From Rhodococcus sp. PAMC28707 (lineage in GTDB: Bacteria > Actinomycetota > Actinomycetes > Mycobacteriales > Mycobacteriaceae): a stretch of DNA of 64,000 nucleotides. The translations under genes were made by a program, and so were the position numbers. Location: NCBI RefSeq assembly GCF_004795915.1, contig NZ_CP039253.1, positions 1,612,001 through 1,676,000 on the forward strand. Direction: 5' to 3'. The notes beneath the pieces are model-generated. The model was given only the letters and a program-made list of their open reading frames with translations, had not been told where the DNA came from and did no database searches. Shown here piece by piece: positions 33,929 to 43,500 of the stretch (the stretch's first letter is position 1; each line of letters opens with the position of its first letter).

Positions 33929-34670
33929 TTCGTCATTGTTGGAAAGGTCGGCTCTGGTGCTGGACTCGTTTCCCGGCGGAACGGCACTCACTCTCGCCGA
34001 GGTCTGCGCTCGGACCGGTCTACCCAGGTCCACCACCCACCGCGTGCTGGTGAGCCTGGCGAATCTCGGCTGGCTCACGCGCACCGGGAGCAAGTTCGAG
34101 CTCGGTATGGCGTTGTTCGAACTCGGCGAGCGTGTTGCCATCAAGCACAGTCTTCGATCGGCGGCGCTCCCGTTCATGCAGGACCTCTTCGCCGTGACCG
34201 AGCAGACCGTTCACCTCGCCGTCCGAGATCGGTTCGACGCGGTCTACGTCGAGAAGATTCACGGCCGCTCGGCGATGCCGTTTCCTTCGCACACCGGCGG
34301 ACGGTTGCCGTTGACATGTACGGCGGTGGGTAAGGCGTTGCTCGCTTCCGAGGATCCGGACGTGGTGGCAGAGGTGCTTGCCCAGCCGCTTCGGCGGTGT
34401 ACTCCGAATTCGATTACCGACCCCAAAAGGCTTGCCCTCGAGATAGATTCGGTGCGACGAACCGGGGTCGCATCCGAGCGCGAAGAGTCCGCGATCGGTG
34501 GATGTTGCGTGGCAGCACCTGTCACGATGGCAGGCAAACCGGTTGCAGCACTGTCGGTGTCCGTACCCAAGGCGCAGTTCAGGCCCGAGCTGCTCGCCCC
34601 TGCGGTGCGTACGGCCGCACTGTCCCTGAGTCGAGTACTCTCCCGTGGGTCGACCGTTCGGGAAAGCTGA
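33915..34670 (+). CDS. IclR-family regulator
   Basis: A 251-residue protein with an N-terminal winged helix (ALTLAEVCARTGLPRSTTHRVLVSLANLGWLTR, about 26-58) and a C-terminal GAF-like ligand domain (LPLTCTAVGKALLA, IGGCCVAAPV). IclR proteins often control aromatic or acid catabolism, and this one is divergent to the aldolase/dehydrogenase pair, so it is the likely regulator of that pair. ATG 33915 has AGGAT seven bases upstream; the longer frame from 33681 runs through the dehydrogenase gene. Confidence 0.88.
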   Translation: MERDSSSLLERSALVLDSFPGGTALTLAEVCARTGLPRSTTHRVLVSLANLGWLTRTGSKFELGMALFELGERVAIKHSLRSAALPFMQDLFAVTEQTVHLAVRDRFDAVYVEKIHGRSAMPFPSHTGGRLPLTCTAVGKALLASEDPDVVAEVLAQPLRRCTPNSITDPKRLALEIDSVRRTGVASEREESAIGGCCVAAPVTMAGKPVAALSVSVPKAQFRPELLAPAVRTAALSLSRVLSRGSTVRES

Positions 34671-34707
34671 AGCGCGCTGCAGCTCGGCGGTCTACGCTCG
34701 AAGCATC

Positions 34708-34737
34708 GATAAGTCCAAACCAGATAAGTCCACACCA
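34708..34737. repeat. 15-bp tandem repeat before the F420 gene
   Basis: GATAAGTCCAAACCA (34708-34722) is followed directly by GATAAGTCCACACCA (34723-34737), one mismatch, and by a further GAT. It lies 15 bases before the ATG at 34753. Confidence 0.6.
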
Positions 34738-34752
34738 GATGGGGGTTCGTTC

Positions 34753-35184
34753 ATGACCGAAGCGCAGTTCGATCCGCACGAACTCCTCGCGTCGAGCAGG
34801 CTCGGGGTACTGGCCACGATCAAGTCCGACGGTCGGCCACAGCTGTCGCCGGTCACGCCGTTCTACGATCGGGCGTCCGGTGTAATGCGCATCTCGGTGA
34901 CGGATGGTCGCGCCAAGACCAACAATCTGCGCCGCGATGCGCGAGCAACGCTGGAGGTGACGAGTTCGGACGGACGGTCGTGGGCGACTGCCGAGGGCAC
35001 CGCAACGTTGGTTGGCCCGGGAACCGATCCGCACGGCGAAGAGGTGGACGCCTTGGTCGACTACTACCGAGCTGCCTCCGGTGAGCATCCGGATTGGAAG
35101 GAGTACCGCGCGACGATGGTCTCCGACCGTCGAGTTCTCCTCGTCGTCGACGTCGAGCGTGTGTACGGACAGTCCATCGGCTGA
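34753..35184 (+). CDS. PPOX-class F420-dependent oxidoreductase
   Basis: A 143-residue split-barrel flavin/deazaflavin protein: LLASSRLGVLATIKSDGRPQLSPVTPFYD, MRISVTDGRAKTNNLRRDARATLEV and WATAEGTATLVG are typical of the actinobacterial PPOX/F420 group, with the basic K-T-N-N-L-R segment that contacts the cofactor phosphate. These enzymes reduce or oxidise diverse small molecules. ATG 34753 is preceded by GGGGG, a usable ribosome-binding site. Substrate unknown. Confidence 0.88.
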   Translation: MTEAQFDPHELLASSRLGVLATIKSDGRPQLSPVTPFYDRASGVMRISVTDGRAKTNNLRRDARATLEVTSSDGRSWATAEGTATLVGPGTDPHGEEVDALVDYYRAASGEHPDWKEYRATMVSDRRVLLVVDVERVYGQSIG

Positions 35185-35349
35185 CCGGAAACTCCGGATG
35201 TCGGCGCATTTCAGTCGCCACGAACAGCACGTCGTTACCGGTTCGTTATATCTCGGTTGCTGTATCGTGACTGCGAGGTTCCAGCGTAGAGATCTTGCCC
35301 TGACAGGCTTGTGCAGAGCACGCACAACGTCGAGGGAAGGTGCCGAAAG

Positions 35350-35739
35350 ATGACTGTTACCGACATCGCCCGCCTGGTATTCAAAGAACGCGACTCCGAT
35401 TCGATAGTTCAGGATGCGCGGTACGCGATCGAAGTGGAGTCCTACTCGCCCTCTTACGCCGTACTTCGAGTGTCCGGCGATCTCGACATGTCATCGCGAA
35501 CCGCTTTGACCCACAACCTCGCCCGGCTCACCGCGTCGGGCGCGGATGTCCTGATCGACCTGTCCGCGGTGTCGTTCATGTACTCCGGTGCGGTCAGTGC
35601 TGTCATCACTTCTGCATTGGCGTCCGACAGCAGTGTGCGTGTCTTCGCACCTACCCGCCCGGCACGAATGGTCATCGAATCATTAGGCGCTGCTGCACTT
35701 CTCGTCGACCATCTGCCGTCACCAGCAGTCCCCCGATAG
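35350..35739 (+). CDS. STAS-domain anti-sigma antagonist
   Basis: A 129-residue protein with a STAS core: YAVLRVSGDLDMSSRTALTHNLARL, then VLIDLSAVSFMYSGAVSAVITS. The expected phosphorylated Ser/Thr position reads MYSGA, so Ser is present in the YSGA turn. It is a second STAS protein in the window and has no kinase beside it. ATG 35350 has GGAAGG ten bases upstream; a longer TTG start is not supported. Confidence 0.82.
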   Translation: MTVTDIARLVFKERDSDSIVQDARYAIEVESYSPSYAVLRVSGDLDMSSRTALTHNLARLTASGADVLIDLSAVSFMYSGAVSAVITSALASDSSVRVFAPTRPARMVIESLGAAALLVDHLPSPAVPR

Positions 35740-35773
35740 ACAGTCACACTCAAGCGAACAGGAGCGAGCCAAC

Positions 35774-35923
35774 ATGGCAGATCACGATCTCCCCCGCACC
35801 CTCGACATCGGTAGCGCCTCATCGAGCAACGAAGAGTCCCGGCCGACGTCGTTCCTCCAGATGTTCGTCGACGCCGACCGATCCCGCCCGTCCTCGAATC
35901 GCTCACAGCACCGGATCTTGTAG
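35774..35923 (+). CDS. 49-residue small protein downstream of STAS gene
   Basis: A 50-codon frame, MADHDLPRTLDIGSASSSNE at the start and RPSSNRSQHRIL at the end, 34 bases after the STAS stop. ATG 35774 has AGGAGCG eight bases upstream, which is the best argument that it is translated. It is hydrophilic and Ser-rich with an SFLQMFVDADRSR helix. It may act with the STAS protein; nothing else is known. Confidence 0.5.
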   Translation: MADHDLPRTLDIGSASSSNEESRPTSFLQMFVDADRSRPSSNRSQHRIL

Positions 35924-35954
35924 CGCGCCCTCAGGGATTGCGGCCGCGGAACCC

Positions 35955-35985
35955 TTGACCTTGACGCAGCGTCATAGTTGACACT
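35955..35985 (+). promoter_or_regulatory. MerR-type promoter with 19-bp spacer and palindrome
   Basis: -35 TTGACC (35955-35960) and -10-like GACACT (35980-35985) are 19 bases apart, the over-long spacing that MerR proteins correct by untwisting DNA. A perfect 6-bp inverted repeat TGACGC-A-GCGTCA (35962-35974) fills the spacer. The GTG start lies 7 bases past the -10, so the mRNA should be leaderless. Confidence 0.7.
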
Positions 35986-35991
35986 GAGTGC

Positions 35992-36780
35992 GTGAGAATC
36001 AGTCAGTTGGCGGATGCCGCCGAGACCACCCCACGGACCGTGCGGCACTACCACCGACTGGGGTTGATGAAGGAACCCCCGCGACTACCGAATGGCTACC
36101 GCGAGTACCGCCTCGACGACCTGATCCGATTGATGAGGATTCGATGGCTCGCCGACGCCGGGGTACCGCTCGGGTCCGTGGAGTCGGTGCTGTCGGTCAG
36201 TGTCGGCCGCGAGGACAAGAGTGACGCCGTCGCGGATCTGACTGCCTTGATCGCCGGGATCGAAGCTGAACAGGCCAAGCTCGCCGCCCGACATGCCCGA
36301 CTGGTCGTGATGCTCGAACGTGCCGAATCGGGAACTGAGTTGTCTGCACTCCCAGCCGATCTCGCCGAAGCTCTCGACAGCGCGATCGACAACTCCACAG
36401 ATTCGGGTTTGGCCGCAAGCCTTCGACGTGAACGCGACATGCTCGAATTGCTTGCCATATCGGGTCGCGCACCGGATGACTTGCTGTCCTCGTATGTATC
36501 CATGCTTGCTGACGACACACGCCGAAGCAGCTATCTGACGGCAATGTCGGAATGGACCCGGTTGGAGGGACGTGATCCTGCGTCGGCGGAAGTCGAGATC
36601 GATCATGTTGCCCAGAGCCTGATTTCGCTCTACCCCGACGGGTTCGCGGGAGCGCCGGAGGATTCATCCGATAACCGCCCGGCGATGACACTCGAGGACA
36701 TCATTGAAGACCCTGCGCAGCGGGAGGTCGTCGCTCGAGTTCAACGACGGTGGACAGCCGTACCGCATGAGGATCGATGA
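35992..36780 (+). CDS. MerR-family regulator
   Basis: A 262-residue protein with the MerR winged helix at the very N-terminus: MRISQLADAAETTPRTVRHYHRLGLM, then NGYREYRLDDLIRLMRIRWL. A coiled-coil dimer helix follows (about 85-115) and a 150-residue helical C-terminus that could sense a ligand. It starts with GTG at the predicted transcription start. It overlaps the next gene (membrane protein) by 4 bases, so it controls its own two-gene operon from the promoter just upstream. Confidence 0.88.
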   Translation: MRISQLADAAETTPRTVRHYHRLGLMKEPPRLPNGYREYRLDDLIRLMRIRWLADAGVPLGSVESVLSVSVGREDKSDAVADLTALIAGIEAEQAKLAARHARLVVMLERAESGTELSALPADLAEALDSAIDNSTDSGLAASLRRERDMLELLAISGRAPDDLLSSYVSMLADDTRRSSYLTAMSEWTRLEGRDPASAEVEIDHVAQSLISLYPDGFAGAPEDSSDNRPAMTLEDIIEDPAQREVVARVQRRWTAVPHEDR

Positions 36781-37346
36781 TGCGCGCTTACTTGTCGTTA
36801 TGGAGGTGGGTTCGGGGACGCACCGATGTTCCGCAGCACGGGCTTGCGCTCGTTGCACACCAGGGCACCCTCGCGATACCCACCGCTTTCGGAGTGGCAA
36901 CCCTTGTCGAACTAGTGGTCCTACACCTGGTCCTGCCGTGGCCATGGCTCCGGCTACTTCTCGCGGTCGTGTCCATCTGGTCTTTGGTGGCGCTGTTGGG
37001 ATCGATAGCAATTCATCGTGTGCATCCGCACTACGTAACCGACACACGCCTCGTGTTGCGTCAGTCGGGGTCTACGGTTCTCTCACTGTGCCGCAACGAC
37101 ATTGCTTCCGTCGTATTGGTTCGCCGATTCTCCGAGACCACACCGACCATTCGCGACGGGCGCCTATTTCTCCCCAACGCGAATGGCACCTCGGTCGACG
37201 TCACGCTCCGCGGCCAGGTCGACGCACAGCTGCCTGCGCTCATCCCCAAGTATCGACAGGCCGGTTCGGTCGGACAGATCAGTCTCTGTCTCGACCACTC
37301 GGCGGACTTCGTAGCCCTGATGAAGGCCGAGGTACCCCGCAGGTGA
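36777..37346 (+). CDS. two-TM membrane protein co-transcribed with MerR
   Basis: A 189-residue protein with two close membrane helices (about 36-80, FGVATLVELVVLHLVLPWPWLRLLLAVVSIWSLVALLG) and a C-terminal soluble domain of about 100 residues that is beta-rich (YVTDTRLVLRQSGSTVLSL, RRFSETTPTIRDGRLFLPN) and looks like a PH-like domain of the type seen in bacterial membrane proteins. ATG 36777 overlaps the MerR stop. Function unknown; probably induced by MerR. Confidence 0.65.
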   Translation: MMRAYLSLWRWVRGRTDVPQHGLALVAHQGTLAIPTAFGVATLVELVVLHLVLPWPWLRLLLAVVSIWSLVALLGSIAIHRVHPHYVTDTRLVLRQSGSTVLSLCRNDIASVVLVRRFSETTPTIRDGRLFLPNANGTSVDVTLRGQVDAQLPALIPKYRQAGSVGQISLCLDHSADFVALMKAEVPRR

Positions 37347-37349
37347 GCG

Positions 37350-37413
37350 TGGTGTTCCAATTGCGCCTTCTACGGGCGGAATCCCGCGCATATCGGGCGC
37401 AACTGGAACACCA
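37350..37413. terminator. 18-bp near-perfect hairpin between convergent genes
   Basis: Arms TGGTGTTCCAATTGCGCC (37350-37367) and 37396-37413 match at 17 of 18 positions around a 28-base loop. It fills the 93-base gap between the MerR operon and the protease gene and should stop transcription from both sides. Confidence 0.7.
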
Positions 37414-37439
37414 TGCCCAGCACCACATGTACTGCGGGC

Positions 37440-38114
37440 TCAGGAACCGATGGGCCGGAAGCCTGCGCCTGTTCCGCCGCGCGCACCGAGCATGTTCACC
37501 GAGTCGATAGCCGAGGCGTAGACCGTGGGGCTCAGTAGGGGCACTCCATCGGCGTGGCTGGCGATGCCGACGAGGGTTGTCCCGCTGACCAGCGCGCTTC
37601 CTGAGTCCGCCCACACTGTCGTGGTATCGGTGACGAGGTCTGACCCGCGAACTTCCCGGATGGTGCCGCAGGTGACGCCGCTGGCTACGCCGGATTTGCA
37701 GACGAGTTGGCCCGGGACTGCTCGTCCGATGCCGGTGACGGTGACGCCGCCTACCGAGGACACCGGGATCACTTTTGCGGGGTCGAGTGCGATGACTCCG
37801 TAGTCGGGACCCCAGTGCGAGGCGACGGTAGTCCCGACCGGCCCGGCACCGGGATTACCGATGAGCGTCACCGGCAAGCCGGGCGAGAGGATGCAGTGTC
37901 CCGCCGTCAGGCCGACGAGGGTTCCCGACGCGTCGTATCCGACTGCAGCGAAGGAGCATGCGGTCAGGTCGTCCAGGCCGCCGGTGGTGACGTATCCCGT
38001 CCCCGGCCCGACGATCGCCCCTGGCGCTGCGAGGGCGCTCGGCCCGACGAATGCTCCTGTGCCGAACGCGATGGCCGCAGCAGCCACCGCTCCTGCGGCC
38101 ATCGCACGTCTCAT
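37440..38114 (-). CDS. secreted S1-like (trypsin-fold) serine protease
   Basis: A 224-residue protein. A signal peptide (about residues 1-30, GAVAAAAIAFGTGAF...SALAAPG) is followed by a short chymotrypsin fold. The triad is His73 in LTAGHC, Asp104 in GPDYGVIAL and Ser171 in WADSGSA; the last replaces the usual GDSG with ADSG. Four Cys could form two disulfides. ATG 38114 overlaps the stop of the BY-kinase gene by 4 bases, so it is the last gene of the NRPS/kinase operon. It may process or regulate a surface component. Confidence 0.82.
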   Translation of the reverse strand: MRRAMAAGAVAAAAIAFGTGAFVGPSALAAPGAIVGPGTGYVTTGGLDDLTACSFAAVGYDASGTLVGLTAGHCILSPGLPVTLIGNPGAGPVGTTVASHWGPDYGVIALDPAKVIPVSSVGGVTVTGIGRAVPGQLVCKSGVASGVTCGTIREVRGSDLVTDTTTVWADSGSALVSGTTLVGIASHADGVPLLSPTVYASAIDSVNMLGARGGTGAGFRPIGS

Positions 38115-39619
38115 TCTCGGTGCCGCCGGCCCGAAGTGACGGTGGCGGGAGCCGAGACTTCGGCCTTCTGCGTCGAGACGGGCACACTTGGCCCTTCGGG
38201 TGCTGACCACTGCGCAGAGACTGTTCCCGGAGTGACTGGGCTCGGTGTCTGGCGTGCGATGGTCTTGTCGGTCTCGTAGTAGTACGAGTAGCCGTCGCCG
38301 CCCTTGCGGGTGAGGGGCATCATCGTGAAGACCGCGCCGAGAACGTGGGCGCCGATGGTCTCGAGATTACCGACGGCCCGGGACACTTCGCTTTCGCTGG
38401 TGTGACCGAAGCGGGCGACGATCAGCGCGCCGTCACTGTGTGTGGTGAGCAGTGCGGAGTCGGTGACCGGCAGAAGTGGTGCACCGTCGATGATCACGTA
38501 GTCGAAGCTCTTACGCAGTTCTTCGATGACGCGGCGTGAAGCTTCCGATCCGAGCAGTTCCGACGGGTTCGGCGGCAATGGTCCCGATGCGAGGACGTCG
38601 AGTCCCTCGTAGCTGCTGGGCTGGAGGACATCGGAGATGTCTGCTTGCCCGGCGAGGACGGTCGACAGGCCGACCGAGCCGATGAGCCCGAGGTACTTCG
38701 ACACGCGGGGGCGTCGTAGATCGCCTTCGACGAGGACGACGCGGTGGCCTGCTTCGGCGAGCGCGAGTGCGAGGTTGACCGCGACGGTCGTCTTGCCCTC
38801 GGCGGGTACCGCACTGGTGACGACGATGACGCGTGGCGGATGATCGACCTCGAGGAACTGCAGGTTGGTACGAAGTTCACGGAAGCCTTCGGCGCTCACC
38901 GAGTGTGTTGCCCCGAAGGAGACGATCGAGGATTCTTTGAATGCCTTGTCGTAGGGGATGGTGCCGACAAGTGCTGTGTTGGCGGCAGCTTCGAGCTTCT
39001 TGCGAGTCTTGATGGTGTTGTCGAGCCGATCACGAAGGACTGCAAGCGCGATACCGAGGAGCAGACCCACTGCGGCTCCGAGGGCGAGGTTACGGGTCGT
39101 CTTCGGGCTGATCGGTGAAGCAGATTCTTGAGCTTGCTCGACCACTCGGACGCTCGAGGCAGGCGCACCGCCGTCTTCGGGAGTTTCGAGCTCACGGACG
39201 AGGACTGTCAGCTGGTTGCCGAGTGAGTTCGCGATATCGCGTGCGGTTCCGGGGTTGGTGTCCACGACGCACGGATCGAGCAGAACGGTGTCGGGGGTCG
39301 ACGTGGCGGTGACCTTGGCCGCCAACTCGGCAGGTGTGATGCCGGTCAAGCCGAGTTCGTCGATTGTGCGGGCTGCCAACGTTTCACCCTTGACGAGCTC
39401 GGAGTACGACGCAACGCGCTGCTGCGCGAAGAGGTTGCCCTGATAGCTTTCGCTCACTGTCGACCCACCGGAGGTGGAGACGAAGACTCGACTGCACGAC
39501 TGGTAAGTCGGCGTGGTGAGAAGTGAGGCCGCTAGTGCGCCCAGGATGGCGACGGCAACGGTGACGACGATGATCATCCACCGCGTTCGCAGGATCTGGA
39601 GGTAGTCCTGGATTTCCAC
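38111..39619 (-). CDS. Wzz/BY-kinase (polysaccharide co-polymerase and tyrosine autokinase)
   Basis: A 502-residue protein. The Wzz domain has two membrane helices (about 14-34 and 177-195) around an outer loop, then a cytosolic BY-kinase. Walker A is SAVPAEGKTT (269-278), Walker A' is VVLVEGDLRRP (294-304; Glu where Asp is usual), and Walker B is VIIDGAPLLPVTD. A Tyr cluster YSYYYE near 450 is the autophosphorylation site. Such proteins set chain length of exopolysaccharides. GTG 39619 has GGGAG five bases upstream. Its presence ties the NRPS locus to surface-glycan assembly. Confidence 0.92.
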   Translation of the reverse strand: MEIQDYLQILRTRWMIIVVTVAVAILGALAASLLTTPTYQSCSRVFVSTSGGSTVSESYQGNLFAQQRVASYSELVKGETLAARTIDELGLTGITPAELAAKVTATSTPDTVLLDPCVVDTNPGTARDIANSLGNQLTVLVRELETPEDGGAPASSVRVVEQAQESASPISPKTTRNLALGAAVGLLLGIALAVLRDRLDNTIKTRKKLEAAANTALVGTIPYDKAFKESSIVSFGATHSVSAEGFRELRTNLQFLEVDHPPRVIVVTSAVPAEGKTTVAVNLALALAEAGHRVVLVEGDLRRPRVSKYLGLIGSVGLSTVLAGQADISDVLQPSSYEGLDVLASGPLPPNPSELLGSEASRRVIEELRKSFDYVIIDGAPLLPVTDSALLTTHSDGALIVARFGHTSESEVSRAVGNLETIGAHVLGAVFTMMPLTRKGGDGYSYYYETDKTIARQTPSPVTPGTVSAQWSAPEGPSVPVSTQKAEVSAPATVTSGRRHRE

Positions 39620-39682
39620 TTGGCTCCCTAATATTTTCGGTCGAGCTATAAATTTTATGGCTTCATGTCTTGGTACGCAGGC

Positions 39683-40588
39683 TCACTCGGTTCGTACGGG
39701 CACCACTTCCGGCGCAAGAGTGAATTGCACGACGTCGATGCGCCCGTCCTTGAAGCGGGATGAGCATCCGGTGAGGTAGTGGATGTACCTGTCGTAGTTC
39801 TCTTCCGACGACAGGGCGATGGCGTGCGGTCGTGCGGCGACGAGCCGCTCGGTCCATTCGTCCAGTGTGCGTGCGTAGTGCGGTCCGAGCGCATGCTCGC
39901 GCTCCACGCTGAATCCGGCCTCGGTGGACTTCTTGGTCACCATGTCCGACAACGCCAACTGTCCGCCAGGAAATATCTCGCGCATGATGAAACGCACGAA
40001 GTGTGCGTCGTCGCGGGTGAACTCCACACCGCTGGCGATGACTTCCGCGAGCGGACGCATCACGATGGTGTGCAGCAGCATCCGGCCGTCGGCGGGTAGG
40101 ACCGAGCGGCACTTGTCGAAGAACGCCGAATATCGCTGACGCCGAAAGTGTTCGAATGCGCCGATGCTGACGATGCGGTCGACGGGCTCGTCGAACTCTT
40201 CCCAGCCCTGCAAACGGATGTCCACCGTGCGCTCACTCGACAGGTCCGTCACAGTTTTACGCGCGTGGTCGTATTGGTTCCGACTCAACGTCAAACCGAT
40301 GACGTCGACGTCGTACTTCTCGACGGCACGCTTGGCCAACGAGCCCCAACCGCATCCGACGTCGAGCAGTCGCATCCCGGGCTGCAAGTCCAGCTTGTCC
40401 AGCGCGAGATCGATTTTCGCCAGTTGTGCTTGCTCGAGCGTCATATCTTCGTGCTCGAAGTATGCACAGCTGTAGGTCATGCTCGGGTCGAGGAACAGCT
40501 CGAAGAACTCGTCGGACAGGTCGTAATGTGCCTGCACATTGTCGACATAAGGCTCGAGCTTCTTGACAGTGCTGGATCGGTTCGTCAC
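39683..40588 (-). CDS. SAM-dependent cyclopropane/mycolate-type methyltransferase
   Basis: A 301-residue protein of the CFA synthase/mycolic acid methyltransferase family: VQAHYDLSDEFFELFLDPSMTYSCAYFEHEDMTLEQAQLAKID, SAM-binding LLDVGCGWGSLAKRA, and SIGAFEHFRRQRYSAFF. The family methylates or cyclopropanates double bonds in lipid chains. GTG 40588 overlaps the NRPS stop (GTGA), so the two are made together. I infer it may act on a lipid attached to the peptide or on the sugar-lipid product. The tail after residue 285 is short and unremarkable. Confidence 0.9.
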   Translation of the reverse strand: MTNRSSTVKKLEPYVDNVQAHYDLSDEFFELFLDPSMTYSCAYFEHEDMTLEQAQLAKIDLALDKLDLQPGMRLLDVGCGWGSLAKRAVEKYDVDVIGLTLSRNQYDHARKTVTDLSSERTVDIRLQGWEEFDEPVDRIVSIGAFEHFRRQRYSAFFDKCRSVLPADGRMLLHTIVMRPLAEVIASGVEFTRDDAHFVRFIMREIFPGGQLALSDMVTKKSTEAGFSVEREHALGPHYARTLDEWTERLVAARPHAIALSSEENYDRYIHYLTGCSSRFKDGRIDVVQFTLAPEVVPVRTE

Positions 40589-43500
40589 GCCACGCCTTCC
40601 GCGACCGAGGTGGTGCCGATTGCTCGGCCTATGGTGTGGGCGCTTGCTTCACCCAGCAGGTCTTCGTGTTCAGCATCGATGCGGACGACCGAGAGATGGC
40701 CGCCGACGTACTGTTCCCATTGCTGCGAACCGTGTGATCCACGGGCCGCAAAGTACACGACGTCACCGTCGTATATTCGGGGTCGGTGTGCTGCCACCCA
40801 CCGCGGAGCTGCCACTACCGGGGCATACATTCTGCGGAGATGGTCGCTGGTAAGGAATCCGAGTTCGCTTCGTGTGTAACGCAATTGCGTCACGATATCC
40901 TCGAACGAGGACCCGGTGACTCCCAGTTGGCGCGCCAGATCCTCGACACCGAAGTCGACGGCATCGGCAGGGACGTCGGTAGGCACGCTCAGCTGCGGGT
41001 CGAGCAGTGCGAGTGACGCGACTTCCTCCCCCGAGCTCTGCAGGACGGTCGCGACGGCATGCGCGATCACTCCACCGAGGGACCACCCGAGTAGGTGGTA
41101 GGGGCCGGTGGGCTGAACTGCGCGGATCTCCCGCACGTATCGGGCCGCGAACGCGTCGATCGAGGCAGGCGAGGGTTCACCGCTGGCGATGCCGGGAACC
41201 TGGAGTCCGTAGAGCGGTCGGTCGGTGACCGAGAGCAAGGACAGGTAGCTCCACGCGATGCCGATGGCGGGGTGGATGCAGAACAGTGGCTCTCGTTCGC
41301 CTTCGACCCGCAGTGGCAGTACGACATCGAAGACGTCGTCGCCGGCGTCGCCGAGCCCGTCCAGCTTCGCCGCCAACGACGCCGCTGTCGGGTGCGTCAA
41401 CAGCCAGCTGACCGGAACCGGCCGTCCGAGTTCGTCGCCGAGGTTGTCGATCACGCGCACCACCGACAGTGAGTGTCCGCCGAGGTCGAAGAAGTTGTCG
41501 TCGACGCCGATACGGTCGGCGTCGATCTCGAGAACCTCCGCGAACGAGGCCCGTACGCTCCACTCCAGCGGCGTCGACGGCGCAAGATGCACGACGGTCG
41601 CCAGCGTGGGCTCGGGTAGTGCTCGCGCGTCGACCTTTCCGGAGATCGACATCGGCAGTGTGTCCACAACGGTGACCGAACTGGGAACCATGTAGGCCGG
41701 GATTGTGCGCGTGAGGAATTCGCGGACTACGCCGGCATCGGTGTCACCGGCAATGTAGGCCGCTAACGAGTGATCGTGCCCGACCACACAGGCCTGTTCG
41801 ACGTCGGGATGCCGCAGCAGTGCAGCTTCCACCTCCGCGAGTTCGACGCGATGGCCACGGATCTTGACCTGCGAGTCGACGCGTCCGAGGTACTCGAGTT
41901 CGCGTGCGTTCCGGTGCTCCACCCACCGGACGAGGTCGCCGGTTCGGTAGAGGCGCTTGCTCTTGTCGCCCAGCATGTTCGGTACGAAGCGGCTCGCGGT
42001 GAGTCCGGGCTGGGACAGGTACCCTTCGGCCAGCCCTGGGCCGCCGAGGTACAGCTCGCCCACCACGTTGTCCGGTACGGGCCGCAGCCGTGCGTCGAGA
42101 ACGACGGCGTCGAACCCGCGCACCGGTCCGCCGATGGTCACCGCGGCGGGGTTTTTCAGTGCGGGCGTACAGGTTCCCATGACCGTGGCCTCGGTCGGTC
42201 CGTAGGCGTTGAACACGGTGCTGCTGTGCGACCAGCGTTGCACCAGTTCGGCATTGGCTGCTTCGCCGGCCATGATGACGACGTCGACGGTCGGTGTCGC
42301 TGCCGGGTCGGTGATCTGCAGGACGGTCGGGGTCAGGCACACGTGTGTGACGGCGGTGCTGGTGATGAACGTTTCGAGTTCACGGCCCGCATAGACCTCG
42401 GCGGGCACGACGACCACGGCAGCGCCGACGCCGAAGGCGAGGAGCATTTCGAAGATCGAGGCGTCGAAACCTGGGGACGCGAACTGCAGTACTCGAGATT
42501 CGGTCTCGACTCCGAACGTATCGCGTTGGCTTTGCACCAGATCCGCGATGCCTCGGTGTGTCACCCGCACGCCCTTGGGGGCGCCCGTCGAACCCGAGGT
42601 GTAGATGACGTAGGCGGTGTCGTCGAGATACGCGGTGTCTTCGAAATATGCGGTGTCTTCGAAATACGAGCGAAGCAGGGCCGGCTCGGGGGAACTCGCC
42701 AGGCCGTCGACCGTCACCCATCGTCCTCCGACGGGAGCGAGGGCGGCCCTGGTGATGCCGGTGACGGGCTGGGCGTGTTCGAGGATTTCCTCGATGCGTG
42801 TGGCCGGATGGTTCGGGTCGATCGGCAGGTAGCCGGCACCGCTCTTGGCGACGGCCCACAGTGCCGCTACGAGATCGGCGGACCGCGGCAGCGCGACGGC
42901 AACCAGAGTTCCCGGCCCCGCACCTTCGGCGATGATGTTGTCCATCAGCACATTCGAGCGCCGGTCCAGTTCGGCGTACGTCAGTGATTCGCCGTTGTCG
43001 ACGACGACTGTTGCGTCCGGCCAGGTCTCGGCGGCCCGGCGCACGAGGGTGCCGAGGGTGTAGCGGTCTTCGGCACCGTCGGTGTGCGAGACGACGTCCG
43101 GGCGGGCGGCGAGGAAGTCGAGGCTGCCGAGTTCGATGTCCGGGCGTGCCGCGACGAGTCGGAGTACCGATTCCAGGCGTTCGGCAAGGGCGATGCACAC
43201 GGATCGTTCGAAGCGGTCGCCGGAGTAGCCGAGTTGTCCGCGCAATCCGTCGACGGTGTGCTCGATGACGAATTCGAGGTCGAACTGGTTCTCGGAGATG
43301 TCGATTCGCTGCGGTGATACTTCACCGGTGCCGAGTTCGAAGGTCGGGATCTCCAGCGCGCCGACGGCGAGGAGCACCTGGAACAGTGGGTGGGAGTCGA
43401 TGGCTCTGGTTGGTTCCACGGCCTCGACGACCCAGTCGAAGGGGACGGCCGAGTGCGCGAATGCGTCGAGGTCGCGGTCGCGGACGTCGGTGACGAACTG

